64,000 nt of DNA. Source: Bog-473 sp963828825 (GTDB lineage: Bacteria > Actinomycetota > Acidimicrobiia > Acidimicrobiales > RAAP-2). Of this stretch, positions 17,766-26,525 are shown one piece after another. Every line of letters begins with the position of its first letter. The first letter of the stretch is position 1. The stretch lies in the NCBI GenBank assembly GCA_963828825.1, contig CAWHGF010000007.1, positions 1,116,001 to 1,180,000 of the forward strand, written 5' to 3'. The translations under genes were made by a program, and so were the position numbers. A model generated the notes under the pieces. It saw only the letters and a list, made by a program, of their open reading frames with translations. It was not told the origin of the DNA and did no database searches.

Positions 17766-20700
17766 TCAGCGCAGGAGCGGACCAACGCTCCCGGCGCCGA
17801 GACCCGCTTCCTGCAGGCGGGCGATCCTCCGCTCTATCCCCTGGTACCCGTAAGTCCGGGCCAGGGCCAACGCCGCCGAGAGATGCTCCTCGGCGTCGCC
17901 GATCGTCCCGGAACCGGCGTCGAGAAGGCAGCGGGCCCACCAGTAATGCGTTGTCGCCGCGAGAAACGGCGCCCCCAGTCGTTCGGAGCGGTCAAGGCCC
18001 GCCCGGAAGGACGCCACTGCGTCGGCCGGCATGCCGAGAACGGCCTGGAGTTGACCCATGGCCGTCGCCACGGTGCCCGCCGTCAGCACCGACGCGGCAC
18101 CAATGTCATCCCTGTAGGGCGCCAGCCAAGGCAGCAAGGTGCTCGCGGCTTCCGCCTCGCGGAAGTCGGCGACAGAATGGGACCACAGCACCATGCTGTT
18201 GAGCCGGTACGGATCGTCCTCGACGCTGGCGAAGTGCGAGGCAACCTCACCAGCTATCACGGCCCGTGCCTCGTCGAAGTTCCCGTTCTCACAGTGCATT
18301 GTGGCGAGGCCGGCCTTCAGTCCGGGCAGTTGCACGTTATCGACGAGCATCTGTGTCAGTACCGGCTCGATCTCCTCGGTGCGGCCCTGGGCCCAGCGAA
18401 GGAACATGAGCAGCACCCCCGGCACGACGGTGGCATCGGGCTGCTCAGACTCGAACCCGAGGGCGAAGGCGTCGTTTGTCTGGGCCTCGGCTGCCTCCAG
18501 GTCGCCGTCCAGCCAGCTCCGCAGGACACCGGTCCACATGGTGATCCAGCGGAGCGTGGGCTGGCCGATCTGCTCGGCCAGGGTCATGGCCGTCTCTGAG
18601 GCCCGGTCGATCTCCCGTCGGTTGCCGGTATCGAGGTTGGCGAACACCGTGAACATGGCGGCGAAGAGCCTGGCAACCGGGTCATGCAGCTCTTCTGCCA
18701 GCGCACTCGCGTCCCTTGCGACCTGCAGCCGCTCCTGTAGCATTTCGGCCCCCAGGATTGCGTTGAAGCGCAGGTTCAGGACCTCGACCAACACCTGAGG
18801 ATCACCGAGTCCCCGCGCGATCTCGACCGCTTCCTCGCTGAGGACGAGACGGCGCTCGAGGTCACCGCCGGGCGAGAGCTCCTGCGCGAGCAGGGCCAAG
18901 AGTCGGGCCCGGGTGGCGCCACGCTCCTCGCCGAGCGCATCGAGAGCCTGCTCGAGCTGCCCGATCCGCTCGTGATCGACGCCACCAACGGCGCTGAAGA
19001 AGCCACGACTGTTGGCCAGCGCGGCAGCGACAATGCGGTCCGTGGCGCCCAGGCGCTCGGCTTCGGCGGCAGCCTCCAGGAGCGTGGTGCGGTACTCGCC
19101 CGCACCGACTTGACGCTGGGCCGTCCCCAATCCGATGCGCAAATCCACCCCGAGCACCGGGTCCGGCTGCACCAATTGAGCGTGGAGTTGGAGCGCTTGG
19201 CCGTAATAGCGCAGGGCCTCGTCGGGCGCCAGTGCCTCGAGCGCGGCCTCGGCGGCACGCTTGGAGTACTCGATCGCCTTCGACATGTCGACTGGCTGAG
19301 TGGCGTGGAACCAGTGGTACGCGAGGTCGCGCACGGCCGCCGCAGAAGGCGCTCGTCGCTGGTCCTCGAGGGTCTCGGCGATCGCCCGGTGGGCCCGGGC
19401 GCGGCGCGTCGCACCGAGGTCGTCGTAGAGGGTGCGACGGATCAACGCATGGGTGAAGACATAGTGGCCGGGTACGTCGCTGACCTCGCGGACAAGGGCC
19501 GCGAGGTACGCAGCATCGAGGATGTCGAGCAGCTCGTCCTCCGTACGGTTGGAGACGGACGCCAAGACTTCCAGATCGAAATCGCGCCCGATCACCGCGG
19601 CTAATGCGAGCACCTGCTTGGCCGGGTCGCCCAACCGTCCAACCCGGGCAGCGACGACCTCACGCACGCTATCGGGCAAGAGCCAGGCCTCCTCACGGTG
19701 CTCAGCGCTCGCGATGTCGGGCATGCCGGCTCCGAGTTGACCGGTGTCGGCAAGATGATGGAGGACTTCGGTGACGAAGAAGGGGTTCCCGTCGGTCTCT
19801 CGATAGAGCGCATGGGCGAGACCCATATCGGCCTCGCTCAGCTCCGTGCCCTTGCTGCGCTCGAGAAATGCGACGAGGTCAGCGTCGCCGAGACCCTTCA
19901 GCTCAATCCGGCTGACACCAGGCTCCCGGCGCAGCGCAGCCAGGGTGTCCACCAGGGAGTCGGATTGCGCCAAATCGGTGTTGCGGTAGGTGACGACGAT
20001 GAGCGCATGCAAGGGCTCGATGGTGGCGACCACGTGTCGAAGCAATTGGAGACTCGGCTTGTCGGCCCACTGCAGATCGTCGAGCACGATGACGAGCGCG
20101 TGGTCCTCGGACGCCCGGACGAGCAGGTCGATGGCGGCGGCAAAGAGCAGATAGCGCTCAGCTTCGGGGTCCGCGGTCGTGGACGACGGAGTTAACCCGA
20201 GCCGAGAACCCAGAGCCGGGATCATCAGCCCCAGGTTTGGACCCGAGAACTCGACGTGGCTCGTCAACATCGTCTGAGGTGCATGGGTGACGTAGTGCCC
20301 GAGAGCCTCACGGAACGGCTGATACGGAGCGCCCGTCTCCTCCTCACAGTGTCCGAAGAGCACGGTCGCGCCCTGCCCGTGAGCGCCACGAGCGAACTCC
20401 GAGGCGATCGTCGTCTTGCCCATCCCGGCCTCGCCGGCGATCAGGACCACCTCACGCCCGTCTCCGGCGCCCACCCGCTTGAACGCGGCCTCCAGGATGC
20501 CGAGCTCCTCGCGACGCCCGACCACCCCGACCGCGGGCATCAGCGACAATCGAACGGGAAGCTCTGCGTTCCCTGCTTCGCCTTCGCCCGGGGCAAGCGG
20601 CTCCCAGCCGACTTCAATGGTGGCGACTGGTTCAGGAATACCCTTGAGCTCCAATTCTCCCAAGGGCCGGAACGAGTGCGGAGCACGCCTGCCGGCCGTA

Positions 20701-21113
20701 TGCCGGGTCAGCTCCGCCGCGAGGATCTGGCCGCCTTCCGCGAGGGCGCAGAGGCGTGCCGCTTCGACCACCGAGTCACCGAAGTAGTCGCCGTCGTCGG
20801 GCGTGACCTCACCGCTGCTCAGCCCGATGCGCACGCCGAGAGCCCGGCCTGATGCCTGGTTGTGGCGATAGACGGCTTGTTGCATGGCTACTGCGCACGT
20901 CAGTGCGGCCGACGCCGTGGAGAAGACCACCATGAGCCCGTCCCCGGTGTTCTTGACCTCACTCCCCCCACTTTCCGTTATGGGGCGCCGCAGGGTCGAG
21001 AAATGCTCGCGGCGGACCTCGTCGGCGACGTCGGGCGCCAGCGAGGTGGCAAGTTGGGTCGACCCGACCAGGTCGGTGAAGAGCACCGTGACGTTCTCGG
21101 TCGTTGACGACAT
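17766..21113 (-). CDS. class III cyclase domain + AAA ATPase + TPR protein (paralog)
   Basis: A 1115-residue protein starting MSSTTENVTVLFTDLVGSTQ, with GATCCGAGGCG before the ATG. A 39-residue upstream extension lacks conservation. Cyclase domain: metal Asp14 and Asp58 (SEVKNTGDGLMVVF), and FGDSVVEAARLC with Arg120 but again Val in place of Asn. Walker A is GEAGMGKT (227-234), and Walker B LVIVLDDLQWAD with DKPSLQLLRHV. The C-terminal 600 residues are TPR-like. It shares the full architecture of the neighbour that ends 102 bp away, pointing to an inverted duplication. A 9-bp-arm palindrome lies about 110 bp upstream of the start. Confidence 0.92.
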   Translation of the reverse strand: MSSTTENVTVLFTDLVGSTQLATSLAPDVADEVRREHFSTLRRPITESGGSEVKNTGDGLMVVFSTASAALTCAVAMQQAVYRHNQASGRALGVRIGLSSGEVTPDDGDYFGDSVVEAARLCALAEGGQILAAELTRHTAGRRAPHSFRPLGELELKGIPEPVATIEVGWEPLAPGEGEAGNAELPVRLSLMPAVGVVGRREELGILEAAFKRVGAGDGREVVLIAGEAGMGKTTIASEFARGAHGQGATVLFGHCEEETGAPYQPFREALGHYVTHAPQTMLTSHVEFSGPNLGLMIPALGSRLGLTPSSTTADPEAERYLLFAAAIDLLVRASEDHALVIVLDDLQWADKPSLQLLRHVVATIEPLHALIVVTYRNTDLAQSDSLVDTLAALRREPGVSRIELKGLGDADLVAFLERSKGTELSEADMGLAHALYRETDGNPFFVTEVLHHLADTGQLGAGMPDIASAEHREEAWLLPDSVREVVAARVGRLGDPAKQVLALAAVIGRDFDLEVLASVSNRTEDELLDILDAAYLAALVREVSDVPGHYVFTHALIRRTLYDDLGATRRARAHRAIAETLEDQRRAPSAAAVRDLAYHWFHATQPVDMSKAIEYSKRAAEAALEALAPDEALRYYGQALQLHAQLVQPDPVLGVDLRIGLGTAQRQVGAGEYRTTLLEAAAEAERLGATDRIVAAALANSRGFFSAVGGVDHERIGQLEQALDALGEERGATRARLLALLAQELSPGGDLERRLVLSEEAVEIARGLGDPQVLVEVLNLRFNAILGAEMLQERLQVARDASALAEELHDPVARLFAAMFTVFANLDTGNRREIDRASETAMTLAEQIGQPTLRWITMWTGVLRSWLDGDLEAAEAQTNDAFALGFESEQPDATVVPGVLLMFLRWAQGRTEEIEPVLTQMLVDNVQLPGLKAGLATMHCENGNFDEARAVIAGEVASHFASVEDDPYRLNSMVLWSHSVADFREAEAASTLLPWLAPYRDDIGAASVLTAGTVATAMGQLQAVLGMPADAVASFRAGLDRSERLGAPFLAATTHYWWARCLLDAGSGTIGDAEEHLSAALALARTYGYQGIERRIARLQEAGLGAGSVGPLLR

Positions 21114-21426
21114 GTCGCCTCGGATCTCAAGAAGCCGGCCCCGGGACCAGCCTGGGCCGGACGGAAATTGGGTCAACAGCCGGATCTCAATGTCGCACGG
21201 AGGGGCAGCTGACGAAAGCTTCGCGCGCAACCCCAGTTGCGCGCAAGCAGACCGAACAGACCACTCGCGGCGGACTTACGGGGTTGACATGCCCTGATCA
21301 GGACGGCGGGACCAAATTTGTGGTCACGGGGCGGCGCGGGACATCCGAACCCTCAGGAAGGCTGTGCGGCGCCGGGTCGCCGGGCCGGGAAGTCCGAGCC
21401 GTCCCCCGGGCCGCGCCCGGGGGCAC
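21114..21426. other. 313-bp upstream region of the second cyclase-domain gene
   Basis: No gene is seen. It holds the 21223-21244 palindrome and must contain the promoter of the minus-strand cyclase-domain gene. It also forms the region downstream of the amidohydrolase gene (minus strand, stop at 21427). Confidence 0.6.
21223..21244. promoter_or_regulatory. perfect palindrome GCGCGCAAC-N4-GTTGCGCGC
   Basis: Two 9-bp arms are exact inverted copies separated by CCCA. The site lies about 110 bp upstream of the cyclase-domain gene start, where a repressor or activator site would be expected. The half-site GCGCAAC also occurs in the iteron array at 55075-55131, in a different arrangement. It could alternatively fold as an RNA hairpin. 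Confidence 0.55.
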
Positions 21427-22593
21427 TTACAGCCGGTACAGCTTCGCGGCGTTCTCACCCAGGATCTTGCGCTGCACCTCGGGCGTGAGCAGCGACATCT
21501 TCTCGGCCACCGTGTCGAGCGGCTTGGGGTAGAGGCAGGTCGGGTGGGGGAAGTCCGTCTCGAAGAGGACGCTGTCCTCCCCGACCGACGCGATGAGGGC
21601 CGGCACGTTGCTCTTCTCGAACCAGAACGTGGCGAACAGGTTCCGCTTGAAGTACTCCGACGGGAGCATCGACATGTGGGCCAGCTGCTTGGGCGCGTTC
21701 TCGGACATCTCGTAGTCGAGCGCCTCCAGGATGAACGGGATCCAACCGACCCCGCTTTCCACCGACACCATCTGCAACTTCGGGTGCCGGTCCAGCATGC
21801 CGCTCAGAATGATGTTCGTGACCACTCGGGCGTTGCCGATGAAGAGGAGCGTCCCGCCGATGGCCAACTTGGTGTCGTCGTCCTGGGACTCCCAGGGGTA
21901 CGTGCCGAAGTAGGTCATGGTGGTGAGGCTGGCGCCGATGTGGAAGTGCACGGGCAGGTGCAGGTCGGCACAGACCTCCCAGAGGTGGTCCCACGCCCGA
22001 TTGGCCAGGTCGGGACCTCCGACGTCCTGGGGATCCGAGGTCATGTTGACCCCACGCAGGTCGAGCGAGGCAACACGCTTGGCCTCCGCGACGCACTCGT
22101 CCACGTCCCAGGCGGGCAGCACCGGCATGGGCAGCAGCCGCTGCCCCGAGTCGGCCTGCACCTCGGCCATGGCGTCGTTGTAGATCTGCACGCACAAGAG
22201 CCGGAGCACCGGGTCCTTCACCACGTCCGAAATGCCCTGCCCGCCGAGCCCGATGGAGTTGGGGAAACAGACCTGGGCCCAGATCCCGGAATCGTCCATC
22301 ACCTCTATGCGCGCCTTGGGGTCGAAAGCGCCCAGGTGGATCTCGTCGAGCGTCCACTCGTAGAGCGCCTCGAGAGCCCGACCCTTGCCGCCCTGACGGT
22401 CGATGACGCCACCGCCGCCGGCGAAGCCCATCTCCGAACCGTCGACCACCCACATCGGACGACCATCGATCATCTTGACGCTGGGGACCCGCTCCGCGTA
22501 CTTGGCCGGGGCCCGCTTGGTCCACAGGTCGTGGGCCTCGGTCAGGTGCGTGTCCGCGTCAATGACCCGCAGGCCGTCAAGTGCAAGTGCCAT
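21427..22593 (-). CDS. amidohydrolase (ACMSD-like, amidohydrolase_2 family)
   Basis: A 388-residue TIM-barrel metal-dependent hydrolase or decarboxylase. Motifs in order: VIDADTHLTEAHDLW, which has a DxDxHxxE pattern, VHFHIGASLTTM with the metal His, MVSVESGVGWIPFILEALDY, and FETDFPHPTCLYPKPL with the catalytic Asp. This is the set of the amidohydrolase_2 family, whose actinobacterial members act on carboxylated ring-cleavage products or related substrates. It is followed upstream on the same strand by an MFS transporter 86 bp away, so uptake and catabolism of one compound is a reasonable inference. Confidence 0.9.
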   Translation of the reverse strand: MALALDGLRVIDADTHLTEAHDLWTKRAPAKYAERVPSVKMIDGRPMWVVDGSEMGFAGGGGVIDRQGGKGRALEALYEWTLDEIHLGAFDPKARIEVMDDSGIWAQVCFPNSIGLGGQGISDVVKDPVLRLLCVQIYNDAMAEVQADSGQRLLPMPVLPAWDVDECVAEAKRVASLDLRGVNMTSDPQDVGGPDLANRAWDHLWEVCADLHLPVHFHIGASLTTMTYFGTYPWESQDDDTKLAIGGTLLFIGNARVVTNIILSGMLDRHPKLQMVSVESGVGWIPFILEALDYEMSENAPKQLAHMSMLPSEYFKRNLFATFWFEKSNVPALIASVGEDSVLFETDFPHPTCLYPKPLDTVAEKMSLLTPEVQRKILGENAAKLYRL

Positions 22594-22679
22594 CCGTGGG
22601 TCCTCCCCGCTCAGCGCCGTCGCCCAACCCTACGGTCTGGGATACGGCCCCGCGCCCGCTGGAGATGGGGGGCGTCGGA

Positions 22680-24518
22680 TCAGGTCACAGCGGCGGGCTC
22701 CCGGGCCAACTTGGCCAGCTCCTCGGTGACGGTCTCATCATGTTCGGCGAGGTCGCGGCGGGCCGCCCGCGGGCTCCAGCGGCCCCGCATGAAGAACACG
22801 AGGATCGCGAAGACCAGCTGGCCGATGAGGCACACCGTCCACCAACGCTTCCATTCGCCCGGTGCGGTCTTCTGCGCCGGCACCAGCTTCTGCTCGGCCA
22901 CCAGGAGGCTGGCCAGGTTCTGCGAATACTTGGCCACCCCGGCGATCTGGGCCTTGGTCACCGACTTGCCGTTTTGAATGTCCAGCGCAAGCGGGTTGAA
23001 GGCGTTCAGGCCGAGGATCTCAGGGTTGGTGAGGCCGCCGGCGGCCGTGAGGGCCTTGGTCAGGCTGTGGGTGCTGTTGCAGACCTGCAGGATGGTGGCG
23101 AGGGTGTTGAGCTCGGGTCGCGCTTCGGGCGTCGTCTTCAGATCGGCGATGACGTCCGCCGGCGCAGGTGTCGCATTGCACTTCAACGTGGACGTGTTCG
23201 GTGCGTATGGCTGCGCCGCCTGGATCGTCTGCAACGTGGCACCCGCGTTCTGGTTGTCGACGAGCGCCGTCGCGGTGGTGATCACGTAGGGCAGCACCAG
23301 GAACGACAGGGCGACGGTGATGCGGAGGATCCATCCCCACACCGCCAGCCCCGAGGCGGTGAGGGCGGGGTTGTGGGACTCGACCTGCTCGGTGTAGTTC
23401 GCCATCCACGGTGCGTAGGCGATGGAGATGGAGACCGCCAGCAGGACGATGACGAGGACGTTGGCGTAGTAGCCGGTATGGGGATGGCCGGTCTGGACGA
23501 TGAGGAAGCCCAACATCACCATGCCGCAGACCGCCCCGAAGAGCATGAACGGCTTGCGGACCCGCGCCAAGTCCGAGAGGAAGCCGGCCACGACGAGCCC
23601 TCCGGAGAGGAAAGCGGCCAGCCAGACGTTGATCCCGTTGGCCTGGGGCGTCGAACGGTTGAAGATGACGACCCAGTAGATGGTGAGCACGCTGACCGAG
23701 GCGTAATAGAAGAGCAGGAACACCGAGATGGCGATTGACGAGGAGATCAGGTCGAGCTTCATCATGGAGCGGATCGGGTGCGCAGTGGCCGCCTCCACGT
23801 CGATGCCCTTGGCGCGCGCCTCGACGAGCGCGCGCTCTCGTTCACTGACCATGAGCTGGTCACGCAGCTGTGGCGAGAGCTCGCGCAGGAAGAAGAACGC
23901 GACGATGACGACGCCCAGGCAGACGAGCCCCGAAATGATGAACTGGTCCTGCCACGGGGCGAGGTGTGTGAGTGTGTGCGTCGCCACCAGGCTGGCGGCC
24001 AGGGCGCCCATGGTGGGACCGAGCGCCCAGAAGCCCATGGCGACGCCACGGCCCATCTGCGGCGAGAAGTCGCGCATCAGCGCGGGGGTCGAGACGAGGA
24101 TGACACCCTCCACGAACCCGATCACGCAGTACGCCGCGGCGAACCCCCACCTGTCGTGGATGTGGGGGATGGCGAGCAGCTGGACGAGCGCGACGAGGAG
24201 CGTCCCGTAGATCGTGAGGTTGGCTCGCCCGATCTTGTCCGACAGTCCCCCGATGAACGCGCTGAAGGCGCCGATCGCGTTGGAGACCACCAGGAGGTAC
24301 AAGAAGAACTGGAACGACATGTGGTAGTAGGGCAGCAGCAGCGGCGTGACCGCCCCCTCCACGTAATAGAGGTAGTACAGCATGATCGTGGTCAAGACGA
24401 CGATGGCCAGGTAGCCCAGCCGCGGCCACGTATTCGGGTACTTGAAGAGCTGGCGCTTCCCGAAGGCGTTCGCCAGCCCATGCCTGGGAACGGGTGCGCT
24501 CACCGCTGTCGTCGTCAT
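22680..24518 (-). CDS. MFS transporter with a large external loop
   Basis: A 612-residue protein from the ATG at 24518, chosen because GGGGGAAAGGGGATC precedes it. Twelve membrane helices are expected. The MFS signature appears as GGLSDKIGRANLTIYGTLLV between helices 2 and 3. An unusual insertion of about 140 residues (416-554) lies between the last two helices. It is polar and contains a pair of cysteines (LKCNATP and LQVCNSTHS). The C-terminal tail is cytoplasmic and charged. It probably transports a small organic compound linked to the adjacent amidohydrolase. Confidence 0.9.
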   Translation of the reverse strand: MTTTAVSAPVPRHGLANAFGKRQLFKYPNTWPRLGYLAIVVLTTIMLYYLYYVEGAVTPLLLPYYHMSFQFFLYLLVVSNAIGAFSAFIGGLSDKIGRANLTIYGTLLVALVQLLAIPHIHDRWGFAAAYCVIGFVEGVILVSTPALMRDFSPQMGRGVAMGFWALGPTMGALAASLVATHTLTHLAPWQDQFIISGLVCLGVVIVAFFFLRELSPQLRDQLMVSERERALVEARAKGIDVEAATAHPIRSMMKLDLISSSIAISVFLLFYYASVSVLTIYWVVIFNRSTPQANGINVWLAAFLSGGLVVAGFLSDLARVRKPFMLFGAVCGMVMLGFLIVQTGHPHTGYYANVLVIVLLAVSISIAYAPWMANYTEQVESHNPALTASGLAVWGWILRITVALSFLVLPYVITTATALVDNQNAGATLQTIQAAQPYAPNTSTLKCNATPAPADVIADLKTTPEARPELNTLATILQVCNSTHSLTKALTAAGGLTNPEILGLNAFNPLALDIQNGKSVTKAQIAGVAKYSQNLASLLVAEQKLVPAQKTAPGEWKRWWTVCLIGQLVFAILVFFMRGRWSPRAARRDLAEHDETVTEELAKLAREPAAVT

Positions 24519-24674
24519 CTTCGATCCCCTTTCCCCCACTCCCCGTCGCCGTACCATACGAACGGTCCGCTTCCGGACCGGTCATGGGTCAAGCGACACC
24601 GATGCTACGAGCAGGTGAAGATCCCCGCGGCGTTTAGAGGAAACCGCCGGGACCCGGCGCCCGTTGGGGCCCGT

Positions 24675-26516
24675 TCACCGCCCGGCGCCAGGGTGGGCCG
24701 GTCCGCCGAGGTCGGCGACGCGGGAGAGCACGTAGGCGTGGACGTACTCCGCCGCCTGGTCGCGCCCCGTCCGCTCGAAGAGCGTGTGCTCCAGGTTGGG
24801 GATGGTCGTTATCTTCAATCGACCCTTGCGCTCCAGAGCGCGGAACCTGCGCTCCTCACCGCGGCGCATGAGAGGATCCTCCCTCTCGCCGGTCACGACC
24901 AGGACATCGATGCCGGCCTGATCGAGCTGCTCCAGGGTCCGGGCGGGCGACGCCGTCATCAACAGTCGTTTCACGAACCACCGGCTGCTGCCGGGGAGCC
25001 GCTGCGTCAACTTCCGGAGCGGCGCAAGCCGGATCATCGCGCGTGTCATCCAGGGACGCGTCGAGCCCCAGGCCTCCCGGTCGCTGAGTCCAGCCGAGCC
25101 TTCGTCGGGCTCGAACGTCCGGTAGGGGTGCCCACCCCACCGGGAGTACTCGAGGACGGGATTGATCAGGCACAGGGACGCGGTGGGCCCGGCGAGCGCC
25201 GCCTCGACTGCGTGATAGGAGCCCGAGCACAGACCCACGAAGATGGGTGCTCCACCCCCCTCGGTGCTGACGGCACGACGGATGTCACCCAGATCCTCCA
25301 GGGCGTCGGCCGGGTACTCGACCAGTTCCGTCCGCCCGGGGCGCGTCGGGCTGTCGCCGATCCCGCTCAGATCCACCCGGAGGCAGGGCACGCCCTCCGC
25401 GGCCCATCTCCGGGCCAGCTCGACCCAGAGCCGGGCTGGCCCGTGGTGCCCGATCCGGCCCGGGTTGAGGAGGACGACCGTCGGAACCGACGGGTCGACT
25501 CGGCCCTCCGGTTCGCTGAGGATGCCGAAGAGCCCGAGGGGCCCGAGCTCGACCGTCCGTTCGACCACGCCGGCCGGGCCGTGGGGCAGGTGGGCCTCCG
25601 TCGGCGACTGCTTCGGCGGCGCCACGTGGACCGCCGGCCCGCCGGATTCGGCCAGCCATGCGACCACGCGCTCCAGCGTCGGCTGCGGTGTGATGGCGGT
25701 GACGTTGAGGAGAGCATCCTGCCCGTCGACCCGCACCACGTCGACGTTGGGCAACGACGACTGCCGCTCCTCCAGCGCGCGGTTGAGCTTCCTCTCCTCT
25801 CGGGCCAGCACCAACTCACGGGAGGCCCAGCTCCGGTCGCTCGGACCGATCCCCAGTGGCTCGAGCGCCGAGACGGTCTCCGCGGAGAACACGACACCCG
25901 GTCCCTCCGTCGACCCGTCCGTGGCCCCGGTCCCCGAGCCCCAGACCTCACCCTCGCCGAGAAGCCCCCACTCGGTGGCCTGGTCGCGTAGGAAGGCCCA
26001 GAGGGCTCGCTGCTCGCGGAAGAAGCCACGGCCCGTCACGCACGGGTCCCACAGCACGAGGTCGTCCACAGGCCCGCCGCGAGCCAGTTCAGCGGCGGCC
26101 AGTGTGGCGCCGATCCGGAGCCCCACCACGGCGACCCGCGGCGTCCCGAGGGCGCGGGCGTACTCAATGGCACCTCGGATGCCACGCAGCCATTCCGTGA
26201 CGAGGTCGGGGTCGGTCCACGTGCCGGCGGAGTCTCCGGTCGCCGCGTAGTCGACCCGAAGCGCAGCCCAGCGTGAGGCGGCCAAACGATGCGCCAGGTC
26301 ACGCAGCGCCCGCGACGAGTACTCCGATTCGAGTCCCATGGCCGGGCACAACACAGCGACGCCGGCGGCGACACCGTCGGCCGGAAGGTCGAGCCACGAG
26401 AACAGCGGCCTCTCGGGCGATCCGAGCCAGAGCGCGACCGACTCACCTCCGCTCGCTGGGACCACACTCCCCTGCCCCGTCGGCACGGCAATGTCACCGC
26501 CGGGAAAACCCGCCAC
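24675..26516 (-). CDS. tandem alpha/beta-hydrolase fusion, exopolysaccharide locus
   Basis: A 613-residue protein with two alpha/beta-hydrolase halves. The first (about 25-290) has VLCPAMGLESEYSSRALRDL and VDYAATGDSAG, but its nucleophile elbow reads GLRIGA (132-137), lacking Ser. The second (about 320-600) has VVLLNPGRIGHHGP, VDLSGIGDSPTRPG, a nucleophile elbow GLCSGS with Ser431, the VTGEREDPLMRRGEERRF acid region and a HTLF histidine. These halves resemble the two separate hydrolases associated with exosortase/EPS loci. The start is GTG, nine bases after the flippase stop, so it closes the polysaccharide operon. The substrate is unknown. Confidence 0.85.
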   Translation of the reverse strand: MAGFPGGDIAVPTGQGSVVPASGGESVALWLGSPERPLFSWLDLPADGVAAGVAVLCPAMGLESEYSSRALRDLAHRLAASRWAALRVDYAATGDSAGTWTDPDLVTEWLRGIRGAIEYARALGTPRVAVVGLRIGATLAAAELARGGPVDDLVLWDPCVTGRGFFREQRALWAFLRDQATEWGLLGEGEVWGSGTGATDGSTEGPGVVFSAETVSALEPLGIGPSDRSWASRELVLAREERKLNRALEERQSSLPNVDVVRVDGQDALLNVTAITPQPTLERVVAWLAESGGPAVHVAPPKQSPTEAHLPHGPAGVVERTVELGPLGLFGILSEPEGRVDPSVPTVVLLNPGRIGHHGPARLWVELARRWAAEGVPCLRVDLSGIGDSPTRPGRTELVEYPADALEDLGDIRRAVSTEGGGAPIFVGLCSGSYHAVEAALAGPTASLCLINPVLEYSRWGGHPYRTFEPDEGSAGLSDREAWGSTRPWMTRAMIRLAPLRKLTQRLPGSSRWFVKRLLMTASPARTLEQLDQAGIDVLVVTGEREDPLMRRGEERRFRALERKGRLKITTIPNLEHTLFERTGRDQAAEYVHAYVLSRVADLGGPAHPGAGR

Positions 26517-26525
26517 GGCCGGACC

